In this document: piece after piece, positions 16,697 through 26,578 of the stretch
Layout of the letters: every line of letters starts with the position of its first letter
Numbering within the stretch: position 1 is the first letter of the stretch
Assembly: GCF_014197035.1 (NCBI RefSeq)
Contig: NZ_JACIEU010000011.1
Span: forward strand, 140,603-204,602
From: Sphingobium scionense
GTDB lineage: Bacteria; Pseudomonadota; Alphaproteobacteria; Sphingomonadales; Sphingomonadaceae
Reading direction: 5' to 3'
Length of the DNA stretch: 64,000 nucleotides
Notes under the pieces: generated by a model
What the model saw: only the letters and a program-made list of their open reading frames with translations
Told to the model about the DNA's origin: nothing
The model's database searches: none
Program-made: the position numbers and the translations under genes

Positions 16697-17515
16697 TCAG
16701 CGGCGCAATATGGCGGCCAGTTCGAGCGGCAGCGGCGGCTCGTCGCGCGGCATGACGACGCGGATCGCCTGCGCCTGTTCCTCGGGATCGAAGCGGACCC
16801 AGCCGGCGCGGCTGAGCTTTTCGAGCGGACGATAGCGGATCTTGTACTGCATCCGCTGCGAGCCATCGACCCAATAGCCCAGATAAACATAGGCCAGGCC
16901 CGCGCGAGCGGCGCGCTGGATATGATCCATGATGATAAAGTTGCCGAGGCCCGGGCGGTCTTCCAGCTCGGTGTCGAAGAAGCTGTAGATCATCGACAGG
17001 CCGTCACCCTGGCGATCGGTCAGGCAGGCGCCGACCAACTTGCCGGGACGGCCATCCTCGCCGGGCAGGCGATATTCGACGACATGGCTTTCGACCGGGG
17101 TCTGTTCGACCATATCGGCGAAATCCATCTCGTCCATTTCGGTCATGCCGCCGCCGGGATGGCGCGCACGCAGATAGCGCTGGAGCAGTTCGAACTGCTC
17201 TTCAGTCGACCAGGGCTTGCAGGCGGTGACAGTCAGATCGCTGTTGCGGCGGATCAGCTTGCGCTGCGTCGAATTGGGCTTGAATTCCTGCGCGACGACG
17301 CGGACCGAGACGCAGGCCGAGCAATCCGCGCAGCTCGGGCGATAGGCGACATTCTGGCTGCGGCGGAAACCGATGCGGCCCAGCGCATCATTCAATTCCG
17401 AGGCATTGTCGCCATTGAGTTCGGTAAAGACCTTCCGCTCGCTCTTGCCCGGCAGATAGGGACAAGGGCTGGGGTTCGTCACGAAGAAGCGCGGAAAACG
17501 GAACGGTGCGCTCAT
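16697..17515 (-). CDS. bpt: aspartate/glutamate leucyltransferase (Bpt, ATE1-like)
   Basis: A 272-residue aminoacyl-tRNA:protein transferase. Bpt attaches leucine from Leu-tRNA to proteins with N-terminal Asp or Glu, marking them for ClpS/ClpAP (bacterial N-end rule). The start [20 protein letters not shown], the cysteine cluster in [16 protein letters not shown], and the C-terminal [19 protein letters not shown] are typical of this family. Length is as expected. It is not in an evident operon; the threonine ammonia-lyase lies 123 bases upstream in the same direction. Confidence 0.95.
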   Translation of the reverse strand: MSAPFRFPRFFVTNPSPCPYLPGKSERKVFTELNGDNASELNDALGRIGFRRSQNVAYRPSCADCSACVSVRVVAQEFKPNSTQRKLIRRNSDLTVTACKPWSTEEQFELLQRYLRARHPGGGMTEMDEMDFADMVEQTPVESHVVEYRLPGEDGRPGKLVGACLTDRQGDGLSMIYSFFDTELEDRPGLGNFIIMDHIQRAARAGLAYVYLGYWVDGSQRMQYKIRYRPLEKLSRAGWVRFDPEEQAQAIRVVMPRDEPPLPLELAAILRR

Positions 17516-17638
17516 GTTCCTCCCCCCGATTCAGTCATGCGAATGTGCCTTTTCATGATTGGACTATGCCGTCCCGGCCCAACCATGAAAAGGTCATTTA
17601 CCACGAAATTTTTACCGATGGTTAAGCATGTCCCAAAA

Positions 17639-18886
17639 TCAGGCAACCTCGATCGGCGCGACCTCGTAACCAGCCGCGCCCAGCGCCGCGATCAGCCGCT
17701 GGAGATGGGCGCCGTCGCGGGTCTCGCACTCGACATCGAGGCTGAGCCCCTTGGCCGGCAGGTTGGTGAAAATGCGCTGGTGCGACAGTTCCAGGATGTT
17801 GACCGCTTCCTGATCGAAGATGCGGGCAACATGGAAAAGCGCGCCGGGCCGGTCCTGAAGGATGATGCGCAGGCGGGCGAGACGGCCCGATCGGGCGAGA
17901 TCGCGCAGCAGCACATTGGCCAGCAGGCGCGTATCGATATTGCCGCCGGTCAGGATCAGGCCGACATTGCGGCCGACAAATTGTTCACGATAGCTGAGCA
18001 GTGCGGCAAGGCCGGCGGCGCCCGCGCCCTCGACCACGGTCTTCTCGATCTGGAGCAGCAGGCTGACGGCTTCTTCCAGCCGCCGTTCGGTGACCAGCAA
18101 TATGTCGTCCGCCAGCCGCTCGGCAAAGCGGCGGGTAAGCTCGCCCGGCTGCTTGACCGCGATCCCCTCGGCCAGCGTATCGCCATCACAGGCGAGGTCG
18201 GCGCCCTTGATGAAGTCGTACATCGACGGATAGAGTTCCGCCTGCACGCCGATCAGGCGGATATCGGGCTTCATCGCGCGCGCGGCCGTGCCGACGCCCG
18301 AGAACAGGCCGCCGCCGCCGATCGGCACGATCAGCGTGTCGATTTCCGGCGCGTCCTCCAGCATTTCGAGCGCAACCGTACCCTGCCCCGCGATGATCTC
18401 GGGTTCGTCGAACGGATGGACGAAGGTCAGGCCCTGCTCCACCTCGAGCTTGCGGGCATGGGCATAGGCATCGTCGAACTTCTCGCCATATTGGACGACG
18501 GTCGCACCATGGCCCTGGGTCTGGGTGACCTTCACGATCGGCGTGGTCGTGGGCATGACGATGGTCACGGGCACGCCAAGGCGCTTGCCATGATAGGCCA
18601 GGCCCTGCGCATGGTTGCCGGCCGACGCGCCGATCACGCCCTTGGCCTTGGCCGCGTCATCGAGTTGCAGCAGTCGATTGAGCGCGCCGCGTTCCTTGTA
18701 GGCGGCGGTAAACTGGAGATTTTCGAATTTCAGGAAGACCTTGCAGCCAAGCATCTGCGAGAAGGTCTGGCTAATGAGCGTCGGCGTCTTGACGATCGAC
18801 CCGGAAATACGTGTCCGGGCCGCAAGGATATCATCGACGGAAACGGGCAGCGGCAACGCGCCCTCGATCTTGCTCAGCGTGTTCAT
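17639..18886 (-). CDS. ilvA: threonine ammonia-lyase with C-terminal ACT domain
   Basis: A 415-residue PLP enzyme of fold type II that deaminates threonine to 2-oxobutanoate, the first committed step to isoleucine or a catabolic step. The PLP lysine is Lys64 in AAYKERGALN, GASAGNHAQG binds the cofactor phosphate environment, and IGGGGLFSG is the glycine-rich loop. One ACT domain covers about residues 335-410. That is shorter than the 500-residue E. coli IlvA with two ACT-like units, and matches the form annotated as threonine ammonia-lyase in alphaproteobacteria. The gene symbol is therefore by function rather than strict orthology. Confidence 0.92.
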   Translation of the reverse strand: MNTLSKIEGALPLPVSVDDILAARTRISGSIVKTPTLISQTFSQMLGCKVFLKFENLQFTAAYKERGALNRLLQLDDAAKAKGVIGASAGNHAQGLAYHGKRLGVPVTIVMPTTTPIVKVTQTQGHGATVVQYGEKFDDAYAHARKLEVEQGLTFVHPFDEPEIIAGQGTVALEMLEDAPEIDTLIVPIGGGGLFSGVGTAARAMKPDIRLIGVQAELYPSMYDFIKGADLACDGDTLAEGIAVKQPGELTRRFAERLADDILLVTERRLEEAVSLLLQIEKTVVEGAGAAGLAALLSYREQFVGRNVGLILTGGNIDTRLLANVLLRDLARSGRLARLRIILQDRPGALFHVARIFDQEAVNILELSHQRIFTNLPAKGLSLDVECETRDGAHLQRLIAALGAAGYEVAPIEVA

Positions 18887-18983
18887 GGCGCAGGCCCCTA
18901 ACGCAAAATTGCCGGTGAAGAAACTGGCACTTGCCGAAAACTGGCCCTATGGCTTGGCTGCACGCACGAAATGTACGAGGCTT

Positions 18984-19853
18984 ATGGCTAATATCGCGTT
19001 TATCGGCCTGGGGGTCATGGGTGCCCCGATCGCGGGACATCTGGCCAAGGCGGGGCACCACCTGACCGTCTATAATCGATCGATCGGCAAGGCCAAGCGC
19101 TGGGCGGAGGCCTATGGCGGCGAAGTCGCGATCAGCCCGGCCAAGGCGGCCGAGGAAGCGGAGATCGTCATCAGTTGCGTCGGCACCGACGATGACCTGA
19201 GCCAGATCACGCTGGGCCGCGAAGGCGCGTTCCGCACGATGAAGCCGGGCGGCCTGTTCATCGACCATACGACAGTGTCGGCGCGGATCGCGCGGCAATT
19301 GTTCGTCGAGGGCGAGAGTCTGGGCCTGCACTGCGTCGATGCACCGGTGTCCGGCGGCCAGGCGGGCGCGGAAAATGGCCGGTTGTCGATCATGTGCGGC
19401 GGTTCGGCCCCGGCCGTGGCGGCGGCAACGATCGTGATGCAGGCCTATGCCGCGCGCATCGTCCATGTCGGCGGCGCCGGCGCGGGCCAGACGACGAAGA
19501 TGGTGAACCAGATCTGCATCGGCGGCGTTCTGCAGGGCCTGGCCGAGGCGATGCGCTTTGCCCAGGCGGCGGAAGTGGACCTGGACAAGGTGTTCGAGGC
19601 GATTTCGGGGGGCGCAGCGCAAAGCTGGCAGATGGACAATAGATGGCAGACGATGGCGCAGGACAGTTTCGATTTCGGGTTTGCGGTGGACTGGATGCGC
19701 AAGGATCTGGGGCTGGCGCTGGAGGAAGCGCGGGCCAATGGCGCGACCTTGCCGGTGACGGCGATGGTCGATCAGTTCTATGCCGACGTGCAGGCGATGG
19801 GCGGCCACCGGCAGGACACCAGCGCGCTGGTGCGGCGGATCACCCGCGCATGA
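18984..19853 (+). CDS. 3-hydroxyisobutyrate dehydrogenase-family NAD(P)-dependent oxidoreductase
   Basis: A 289-residue beta-hydroxyacid dehydrogenase. The N-terminal IAFIGLGVMGAPIAGHLAKAGH is the Rossmann dinucleotide loop plus family signature, DAPVSGGQAGAENGRL is the substrate-binding motif, and Lys172 in TTKMVNQ is the catalytic lysine. Substrate could be 3-hydroxyisobutyrate, tartronate semialdehyde or a similar small acid. The start at 18984 is preceded by ACGAGG and fits the conserved N terminus. The stop overlaps the start of the amidohydrolase (ATGA), so the two are coupled. Confidence 0.92.
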   Translation: MANIAFIGLGVMGAPIAGHLAKAGHHLTVYNRSIGKAKRWAEAYGGEVAISPAKAAEEAEIVISCVGTDDDLSQITLGREGAFRTMKPGGLFIDHTTVSARIARQLFVEGESLGLHCVDAPVSGGQAGAENGRLSIMCGGSAPAVAAATIVMQAYAARIVHVGGAGAGQTTKMVNQICIGGVLQGLAEAMRFAQAAEVDLDKVFEAISGGAAQSWQMDNRWQTMAQDSFDFGFAVDWMRKDLGLALEEARANGATLPVTAMVDQFYADVQAMGGHRQDTSALVRRITRA

Positions 19854-21565
19854 GGAAGATGATGCTGGCGGCGATCGCCGCGCCCGCCCTGACTGTTCTG
19901 GCCCTGCCCATGCCCGCTTATGCATCGGGCGTGATCGACAATGTGAACGGTATCGCCATCGGGCCGGATGGCAAGATCGTCCATTTCGGCGCGCTGATGA
20001 TCGACGATGAGGGCAAGGTCGAGAAGCTGATCCAGGGCCGCTATCAGGAGCCCGAATATAAGCCCAAGAAGCCCAAGCGCGGCCAGCCCTGGCCCGAGCG
20101 GCCAAAAGGCCCGAGCTTCAAGCTGGACGCGGGCGGCAAGACGCTGATCCCGGGCCTGATCGACGCGCATGGCCATGTCATGGGCCTGGGCCTGTCGCTC
20201 ATCACGCTGGACCTGTCCGACACGAAATCGCTGGCCGAGGCGCAGGCGAAGATCCGCGCCTATGCGCAGGAAAATACCGGCCGCAAATGGATCATCGGCA
20301 CCGGCTGGAACCAGGAGACATGGGGCCTTGGCCGGTTCCCGACCGCCGCCGAACTGGACGCCGCCGTGGACGACATTCCGGTCTGGCTGGAGCGGGTCGA
20401 CGGCCATGCCGGCTGGGCCAACAGCGCCGCGATCCGCGCGGCCGGCGTCAGCGCCACGACCAAGGCGCCGGCCGGCGGGCGGATCGAGATGGCGGCGGGC
20501 AAGCCGGCGGGCGTCTTCGTCGACAAGGCGATGGACCTGATCCAGAAGGTCGTGCCCGCCCCCGCCCCCAAGGATCGCGACAATGCGCTGGAAAAGGCGC
20601 AGCGCGCGTTGCTGGCGGTCGGCATCACCGGCATTGCCGACATGGGCACCAGCATCGAGGATTGGCAGGCCTTCCGCCGGTCGGCCGACCGTGGCGCGCT
20701 GCGCGTGCGGATCATGTCCTATGCCTATGGCCTCGACAATATGGTGCTGATCGCCGGGCCGGAACCCACGCCCTGGCTCTATGACGATCATCTGCGCATG
20801 GGGGGGATCAAGCTGCTGCTGGACGGCGCGCTGGGGTCGCGCGGCGCCTGGCTGAAGTCGGACTATAGCGATGCGCCGGGCCAGCGCGGCCTGCCGATGA
20901 TCCCGTCGACGCAGTTGCGCAACATCATGAGCCGGGCAGCGATGGACAATTTCCAGGTCGCGGTCCACGCGATCGGCGACGCCGCCAATGGCGAGATACT
21001 CGATGCAATCCAGGAAATGTCGGACACCTATACCGGCGACCGGCGCTGGCGGGTCGAACATGCCCAGATCATCGATCCGGCCGACCTGCCGCGCTTTGCG
21101 CGCTATGGCACGATCGCGTCGATGCAGCCGGTGCATGAGACGTCGGACTGGCGCATGGCGACGGCGCGGCTGGGCGAGGCCCGGCTGAAAGGCGCCTATG
21201 CCTGGAAGGCGATGCTCGACAATCATGTGCCGCTGGCCTTCGGCTCCGACGTGCCGGTGGAAAGCCCCAATCCCTTCCCCGGTATCGCCGCCGCCATGTC
21301 GCGCCAGGATGCCAAGGGCGAGCCGGCCGGCGGCTGGTTGCCCGAGCAGAAGGTCGGTTTCGAGGCGGCGCTGGACGGCTTTACCCGGCAGGCGGCCTTT
21401 GCCGGCTTTGCCGAGAAGAAATTCGGCAGCCTGGTGCCGGGGCAGCGGGCGGACTTCCTGCTGATCGACCGCAATATCGAGACGGCCAGCCCGACCGACA
21501 TTCGCGGCACGCAGGTGCTGGAAACCTGGATCAACGGCAAGCGGGTCTATGTTAAGGGGCAGTAA
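19850..21565 (+). CDS. secreted amidohydrolase, YtcJ-like
   Basis: A 571-residue metal-dependent amidohydrolase with a signal peptide (about residues 1-26, hydrophobic core LAAIAAPALTVLALPMPA, ending near AYASG). The HxH metal site is in LIPGLIDAHGHVMGLG, followed later by WRVEHAQI and AFGSDVPVESPNPF, which carry further ligands. This is the YtcJ branch (amidohydrolase family 3), whose substrates are mostly unknown; it should act in the periplasm. It overlaps the upstream dehydrogenase by 4 bases. A second ATG at codon 4 is an alternative start. Confidence 0.9.
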   Translation: MRKMMLAAIAAPALTVLALPMPAYASGVIDNVNGIAIGPDGKIVHFGALMIDDEGKVEKLIQGRYQEPEYKPKKPKRGQPWPERPKGPSFKLDAGGKTLIPGLIDAHGHVMGLGLSLITLDLSDTKSLAEAQAKIRAYAQENTGRKWIIGTGWNQETWGLGRFPTAAELDAAVDDIPVWLERVDGHAGWANSAAIRAAGVSATTKAPAGGRIEMAAGKPAGVFVDKAMDLIQKVVPAPAPKDRDNALEKAQRALLAVGITGIADMGTSIEDWQAFRRSADRGALRVRIMSYAYGLDNMVLIAGPEPTPWLYDDHLRMGGIKLLLDGALGSRGAWLKSDYSDAPGQRGLPMIPSTQLRNIMSRAAMDNFQVAVHAIGDAANGEILDAIQEMSDTYTGDRRWRVEHAQIIDPADLPRFARYGTIASMQPVHETSDWRMATARLGEARLKGAYAWKAMLDNHVPLAFGSDVPVESPNPFPGIAAAMSRQDAKGEPAGGWLPEQKVGFEAALDGFTRQAAFAGFAEKKFGSLVPGQRADFLLIDRNIETASPTDIRGTQVLETWINGKRVYVKGQ

Positions 21566-21568
21566 TGG

Positions 21569-21602
21569 CAAGCTGCAGCGATGCTGACGCATCAGCAGCT
21601 TG
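21569..21602. other. interrupted stem-loop between convergent genes
   Basis: CAAGCTGC (21569-21576) pairs with GCAGCTTG (21595-21602), and inside it GATGC pairs with GCATC around a TGAC loop. It sits 4 bases after the amidohydrolase stop and 54 bases from the end of the convergent membrane glycosyltransferase. It lacks a T-run, but its position between convergent stops suggests a bidirectional terminator or transcript end. Confidence 0.45.
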
Positions 21603-21655
21603 ATACGCTCAAACGCCGCGCGGGCTTAATCTGTGCTCGATAATGACCGCCAGCG

Positions 21656-23398
21656 TCACATCGCGTTATCGGCGGCGTTCATCGCGTCGTCGATCGTCTC
21701 GGGCAATGGCGGCTGGACCGGGCGATCGCAACCGGCCAGCTTCATATGGGCGCGCAGCGTGTCCATGCGTCCCAGGTTCCAGCGCGCCAGCGGCACGCCG
21801 AGCGGACGGAATTCGGCGCGGTCGAACAGTTCGACCACATAGGTCTTGCACAGTTCATCCACCTGATCGAGCGTCAGCATGCCAAGGTTCATCACCATCG
21901 GCTTGCCCGGCACGCCGTTGCGGCCGCGCACCAGATCGGTGACGTAAAGGCCGCCGCGCGGATCGACCAGCACGACATCGGCGCGCGAGGCGTCGATCAT
22001 GCGATGGCTGGCAGCATAGGGTTCGACGAACACATGGGTGCGCCAGACCAGGAAGCCTGCGGCCAGCAGCGTCACCACGAAGCCGATGAAGATCGGCCGC
22101 ATCGCGCCCTGTGGCCGGAAGCGCGCCCAGCCAAGGCCGCCGAGCAGGCAGAAGGGACCGATGAAGCCATGGGCATAACGGAAGCCCCAGCCATAGCCCT
22201 GCGCCAGCGCCAGCACGCAGCCGGCGATGCATCCCAGCGCCAGCGGCAGGGCGATCTCACGCCCGCGGATCGCATCGCGCCAGCGCATCGCCAGCACGCC
22301 AAGGCCCGCGAGCGGCACCATCAGGATGTTGTTCCAGGCGGCGTAGCGGCTGAGATTGACCAGCGGCTGCCAGCGGTCGCCCAGGCGCTGGAACAGGCTG
22401 CCGACCTTGTCGGCGACGCCGGCGGAGGGGCGCACATCGGTCGGCGCGCCCAGTGCGTGGAGCAGGAAGCCGGGCCAGATCTTGGCCCAGACGATGACGA
22501 TCGCCACCAGGGTCAGCGCGTGGAAGGCGGCCACGGTCCAGCGCCGGGCCAGCAGCATCCAGAGGATGAAGGGGGCAATGAAGATGGGCGGGAAATGCCA
22601 TTGATGCAGGCCCGCCGCGATCAGCGCGACCACGCCGGCCGACAGATGCCCCGCAATGCCGCCGCGCAGCACCAATGCCAGCCAGACCATGTTCAATGCG
22701 AAATGGCCGGTCATCGCATAGGGGGTCATCGCCGTGACCCAGAGCTGGGCCGAGGACAGGCCGAGCAGCATCGTCACCCAGACGGCATCGGGCCTGTCAG
22801 GGAAGAGATGGAGCGCCACCCGCCATAGCGAGAAGAGGCCGAGCACCAGCAATACCGGGCCAGCGAGATTGGGGTCGCCCATCTGCCAGAACAAGGCCTG
22901 GATCGCGCTGTTCACCGGCAGATAGGCTGCGGTCCAATAGTCGGCGGCGCCGAAGGGCGAGAAAAATTCGGGCATGATCGCCCGGCGATAGGGTTCCCAT
23001 TCGATCGGGATCGGACGGGCGAACAGGCCTTCGCGCATATAGGCGGCGGCGAAGCGCGCGACCTCTTCATCGCGGGAAACCGAATAATCCTGGAACAGGG
23101 CATAATGGCCCGCCCAGGCGGCCAGCCCCAGCAGGACGATGATCGGCACGATGATCCGTGCGCGCGGTTGCGGCAGGCGAAAGCCCATCCCTTCCGCAAA
23201 GGGGGCAGCCAGCGCCAGCAGGAACAGGCCGATCATCAGCGCCGGAAAATCCTGATCCAGGAACAGGATGACGGCGAGGCTGACACCCTGACGCCAGGTC
23301 ACATGCCACAGGAAGGTCGCGCCCAGCCACAGGGCGAGACCGATCGCCCCGGCGAGGAACAGGCGCCGCGCGCTGACGAAGGGCATTCCCCCCGGCAT
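21656..23398 (-). CDS. GT39/ArnT-like integral membrane glycosyltransferase
   Basis: A 580-residue membrane protein with about ten hydrophobic helices and a soluble C-terminal domain, paralogous to the protein at 7739-9454. The first loop has YSVSRDEEVARFAAAY, corresponding to the Asp-Glu catalytic motif of GT-C enzymes that use polyprenyl-phosphate sugars. It is the last gene of the large minus-strand glycan locus, and its ATG shares one base with the upstream methyltransferase stop. It probably adds a sugar to the polysaccharide or to a lipid acceptor on the periplasmic side. Confidence 0.8.
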   Translation of the reverse strand: MPGGMPFVSARRLFLAGAIGLALWLGATFLWHVTWRQGVSLAVILFLDQDFPALMIGLFLLALAAPFAEGMGFRLPQPRARIIVPIIVLLGLAAWAGHYALFQDYSVSRDEEVARFAAAYMREGLFARPIPIEWEPYRRAIMPEFFSPFGAADYWTAAYLPVNSAIQALFWQMGDPNLAGPVLLVLGLFSLWRVALHLFPDRPDAVWVTMLLGLSSAQLWVTAMTPYAMTGHFALNMVWLALVLRGGIAGHLSAGVVALIAAGLHQWHFPPIFIAPFILWMLLARRWTVAAFHALTLVAIVIVWAKIWPGFLLHALGAPTDVRPSAGVADKVGSLFQRLGDRWQPLVNLSRYAAWNNILMVPLAGLGVLAMRWRDAIRGREIALPLALGCIAGCVLALAQGYGWGFRYAHGFIGPFCLLGGLGWARFRPQGAMRPIFIGFVVTLLAAGFLVWRTHVFVEPYAASHRMIDASRADVVLVDPRGGLYVTDLVRGRNGVPGKPMVMNLGMLTLDQVDELCKTYVVELFDRAEFRPLGVPLARWNLGRMDTLRAHMKLAGCDRPVQPPLPETIDDAMNAADNAM

Positions 23399-24144
23399 CA
23401 GCTTTCCAGCAATGCCCTGTTGACGAAGATGCCGTCCATTTCAACGAGCAGCGGGAAATGGCCCTTGTTGTTGGCGAAGAAGGCGGAAGGGACGAAGGCG
23501 CGCGCCTCCAGCCAGTCGATCATCGCACGATAGCCGGTGCCGCCTTCATAAATGGGACGCACGCCCAGTTCCGTCTGGATGCCGGCCATGTCGGCGATGA
23601 CCGCGCCCGCCCCTTCGCAGACCGACAGGTCATGGCCCTGCGTGTCCATCTTGAGGAAGGGCCGGGCGAAGCCATGGGCGGCGCGCAGTTCGGGCAGCAG
23701 GCTGTCGAGCCGGCGGCACTGCATCTCCACCGTCTTCGTCACCTTGTTGCGATCGGCGAAGATCGCGTCCTGCGCGCCCGAGGGAGCCTTCAGCGAACTG
23801 AACTGGTCGGCGGCCATGATGTTGAAGCTGGCGGTGCCGTCGAAATCGGACAGGGCCATGTTGAAGACATGCCATTTGCGGTCGGACGCGGCGGCCTTGC
23901 TCAATTCGGCGAAAACGTCCGGGTTCGGCTCGAAGGAGAGGATGGTGCCGGCAAAGCCCGCATCCTTGCGTGCCATGGTCGCATATTGGCCGCGATTGGC
24001 GCCGACGTCGAACAGGCAGTCGATCGCGAAGGCGGACAGGAAGCGCTTGAGCGCCTGGATCTCGGGATATTGATGGACGCGGCCGGCCAGCGCCAGGCGC
24101 AGGGCCAGTGCACGGTCGGACAATTCGCGGACATAGCGGCTCAT
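23398..24144 (-). CDS. FkbM-family methyltransferase
   Basis: A 248-residue class I SAM-dependent methyltransferase of the FkbM family, which O-methylates sugars or related hydroxyls. DCLFDVGANRGQYA is the SAM-binding motif I, LSFEPNPDVF motif II, and PFLKMDTQGHDL the FkbM signature. The start at 24144 overlaps the upstream glycosyltransferase stop (ATGA). It likely methylates a sugar of the exopolysaccharide being built by the surrounding enzymes. Confidence 0.92.
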   Translation of the reverse strand: MSRYVRELSDRALALRLALAGRVHQYPEIQALKRFLSAFAIDCLFDVGANRGQYATMARKDAGFAGTILSFEPNPDVFAELSKAAASDRKWHVFNMALSDFDGTASFNIMAADQFSSLKAPSGAQDAIFADRNKVTKTVEMQCRRLDSLLPELRAAHGFARPFLKMDTQGHDLSVCEGAGAVIADMAGIQTELGVRPIYEGGTGYRAMIDWLEARAFVPSAFFANNKGHFPLLVEMDGIFVNRALLES

Positions 24145-25280
24145 GCGCGCAGCACCTGGCGGTAAATATCGATCGTCGCCAAGGCCATGTCCTTCCAATT
24201 GCCCATAGTATCTCCATAGGCGCGCGCCCGCGCACCCGCTGCCTGCCTGATGGCCGCGCTTTCGATCAGCGGCAAGAGGGCTTGGGCGAGCGCCACCGCA
24301 TTTCCGGCCGGAACCCGCGTGGTGATGCCGTCCGGCAGGGTGCCGAACATGCCGGCGTCGGAGGTGACCATCGCCTTGCCATGGTGCAACGCCGACAGGA
24401 AGGCACCGCTCGAATCGATATGGCGATAGGGAAAGGCCATCAGGTCGGCTTTCGCCATGTGCGCGTCGAGCCGGGGTTCGGTGAGGAAGCCGAAATCGGT
24501 GACGAGACGGTCGCCGAAGCCGGCGGCATGGACCGGATCAAGGATCGGCGCGACATCCATGAAGGGCTTGCCGGCCAGCACCAGTTCGAAGTGATGGCCC
24601 GCGCGCCAGAGCGACAGGCAGGCCTCCACGAGCAGGTCGACGCCCTTATATGGGCGGATGGTGCCGAAGAAGAGGATGCGGGGCGCAGCGGGTTCGGGGA
24701 TGGCGGCAAGGTCCGCCGGGGTGGCGGGCGCAAGGCGCATCGGCGGATGCGGCGTCACATGGATACGGGTGGGATCGACGCCCTGTCCGACCAGCGCCGC
24801 GCGTGTCGTGTCGCCATGGACGATCAGCGCATCGAACCGATCGAGCAGGCCGCGATAGCCGCGCCCCTGCAGGCCGCTGTCGGCATGATAGGCATCGGCA
24901 TTATGGACGGTATGGACGAGCGCGGTGCACCCCTTGAGCCGATCGAGCATCAGCCTGTCCGCCGGTGCCAGAGGCAGCCACTGGACATGGGTCACGTCCG
25001 CGCCGGTCATCGTATCGAGATTGCCGAGCGCGCAGGTCAGGCCATATTCGGCCGCCTTGGCGAGGCGGAAGGCGCCCCCCTCCCCCAGCCGATCGCGCAG
25101 GGCCTCGCTGTGGCGGAAGAAGCGCGGGGCGTAGCTATAACCCTGCGGCACGATCGCATCGGTGGCGCGCATCGGCCGGCCGAGCAGGGTGACGTCCGCG
25201 CCCGCCTGTGCCAGACCGGCGCATAGCCCGTCATCATAGCGCCCGGTGAAGAGCGAGGGATCGAGCATGGCAATCTTCAT
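24141..25280 (-). CDS. glycosyltransferase family 4 (GT-B)
   Basis: A 379-residue GT-B glycosyltransferase. The N-terminal acceptor domain begins MKIAMLDPSLFTGRYDDGL; the C-terminal donor domain contains PRILFFGTIRPYKGVDLL and the ALHHGKAMVTSDAGMF loop. No membrane helices are present. It overlaps the flippase gene upstream and the methyltransferase downstream by 4 bases each, so it is firmly part of the glycan operon. Donor and acceptor sugars are not predictable. Confidence 0.9.
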   Translation of the reverse strand: MKIAMLDPSLFTGRYDDGLCAGLAQAGADVTLLGRPMRATDAIVPQGYSYAPRFFRHSEALRDRLGEGGAFRLAKAAEYGLTCALGNLDTMTGADVTHVQWLPLAPADRLMLDRLKGCTALVHTVHNADAYHADSGLQGRGYRGLLDRFDALIVHGDTTRAALVGQGVDPTRIHVTPHPPMRLAPATPADLAAIPEPAAPRILFFGTIRPYKGVDLLVEACLSLWRAGHHFELVLAGKPFMDVAPILDPVHAAGFGDRLVTDFGFLTEPRLDAHMAKADLMAFPYRHIDSSGAFLSALHHGKAMVTSDAGMFGTLPDGITTRVPAGNAVALAQALLPLIESAAIRQAAGARARAYGDTMGNWKDMALATIDIYRQVLRA

Positions 25281-26578
25281 GCGCGCACCAGCCGGCGCAG
25301 CGAGACGAGATGGAGGCCGGCGGCCAGCATCAGGGTCAGGGCATAGAGGCCAAGGAAGCCGAGATCGAAGCGATCGGGCCAGAGCGCGCCGGCGAGCGGC
25401 ACGCTGAGCAATGATCCGGCAAGGAAGGGCAGCGAGCGCTGGAGCAGATGGGCAAAGCGGCCGAGCGCAGCCTGGACATAGACCGAGACGCAGACGACCG
25501 AGAGCGCGACCAGCGCCAGAGCGGTAAGGCCAAGGTCGGCCTGGTCGATCGCGGCGCGGCCGTCGAACAGCTTGTCGAACAGCCAGCAGCCGACCAGAAT
25601 CAGCAGCGCCGAACCGGCGAGCGCGAAGAAGAGCGCGGCGCCGAGCGCGCGGGTCAGGAGCTGGCGCACCCGCGCACCTTCGCCGGCATGATAGGCGCGG
25701 GTGATGCGCGGCAAGGCCGCCTCCACCATGGCGCGCACCAGCATCGAGAGCGAGCGCGACATCTTGAAGAAGAAGTCGAAGAGCAGCATCGGCCGGGCAT
25801 CGCTGGTGGCGATGGCGATGGTGAAATAGGGCGCGTTATAGGCGATGATGTCGGAGACGGTGAAGGCAGCCGACGCGCCGATGTCGCGCAGATAATGGCG
25901 GCGCACATGGCCGCCGCCGACACGGAAGGCGAACCAGTGGCTGCGGCGCATGCCGAGGCGGCGATGGACATGGACGATGGCATAGCCGATCACCAGAACG
26001 CTGATCGCCAGTTGCAGCGCGACCGACAGACGCGGATCGAGCCCGAACAGGATTGCCGCCAGCAGGCCGATCGTCACCACGCGGCGGGCGCAATCCAGCC
26101 CTTCCCACAGAAAATTGCCGTCAATCGCCGCCAGCGCCCGCTTGGCGAGCAAAGCCGGCAGGTTGAGGCAGGCGGTCAGGAAAAAGAGCAGGAACAGCAT
26201 CGGCATGGCAGTATGCAGCCCGCCCAGCGCCAGCGCGCCGAGCAGGAGGACGACCGCGCCGGCAATCAGCAGCCCCAGGAAGAGGAAGAGCACGCCCATT
26301 TCCTCCAGCCGGAAGCCGCCATCGGCCGCCTCCTCATCACTGCCCAGCCAGAAGCGGCGCAGGCGCGCATAGATGATGCTGGTGAGGCCGAACTCCGCCG
26401 AAATGGTGAAATTGCCGAAGGCGACCAGCAGCAGGAATGCCTGGAACTCCGCCAGCGGCAGCACCCGCACGAAGACGAAGGTGACGGCGAAGCCCCAGAT
26501 CATCACCAGCCCGACATTGGCGAGCTTGACCAGCGCGAGGATGCGGGCGGATGCCTCCATCCGCGCAAGCATGCTCAC
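25277..26578 (-). CDS. Wzx-like polysaccharide flippase (MATE/MVF superfamily)
   Basis: A 433-residue protein with about twelve hydrophobic helices arranged like lipid-linked oligosaccharide flippases. It would move undecaprenyl-diphosphate-linked repeat units to the periplasmic face. A GTG at 26578 overlaps the upstream stop as GTGA and is taken as start; an ATG at 26572 is nearly as good. Sequence conservation in this family is low, so the call rests on topology and on its place between glycosyltransferase and methyltransferase genes. No separate Wzy polymerase is obvious in the window. Confidence 0.83.
   Translation of the reverse strand: MSMLARMEASARILALVKLANVGLVMIWGFAVTFVFVRVLPLAEFQAFLLLVAFGNFTISAEFGLTSIIYARLRRFWLGSDEEAADGGFRLEEMGVLFLFLGLLIAGAVVLLLGALALGGLHTAMPMLFLLFFLTACLNLPALLAKRALAAIDGNFLWEGLDCARRVVTIGLLAAILFGLDPRLSVALQLAISVLVIGYAIVHVHRRLGMRRSHWFAFRVGGGHVRRHYLRDIGASAAFTVSDIIAYNAPYFTIAIATSDARPMLLFDFFFKMSRSLSMLVRAMVEAALPRITRAYHAGEGARVRQLLTRALGAALFFALAGSALLILVGCWLFDKLFDGRAAIDQADLGLTALALVALSVVCVSVYVQAALGRFAHLLQRSLPFLAGSLLSVPLAGALWPDRFDLGFLGLYALTLMLAAGLHLVSLRRLVRA

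Noticed and set aside
16922..18901. 659-codon plus-strand frame across bpt and ilvA
   Set aside because: It crosses two conserved minus-strand enzymes and the gap between them, with no domain of its own.
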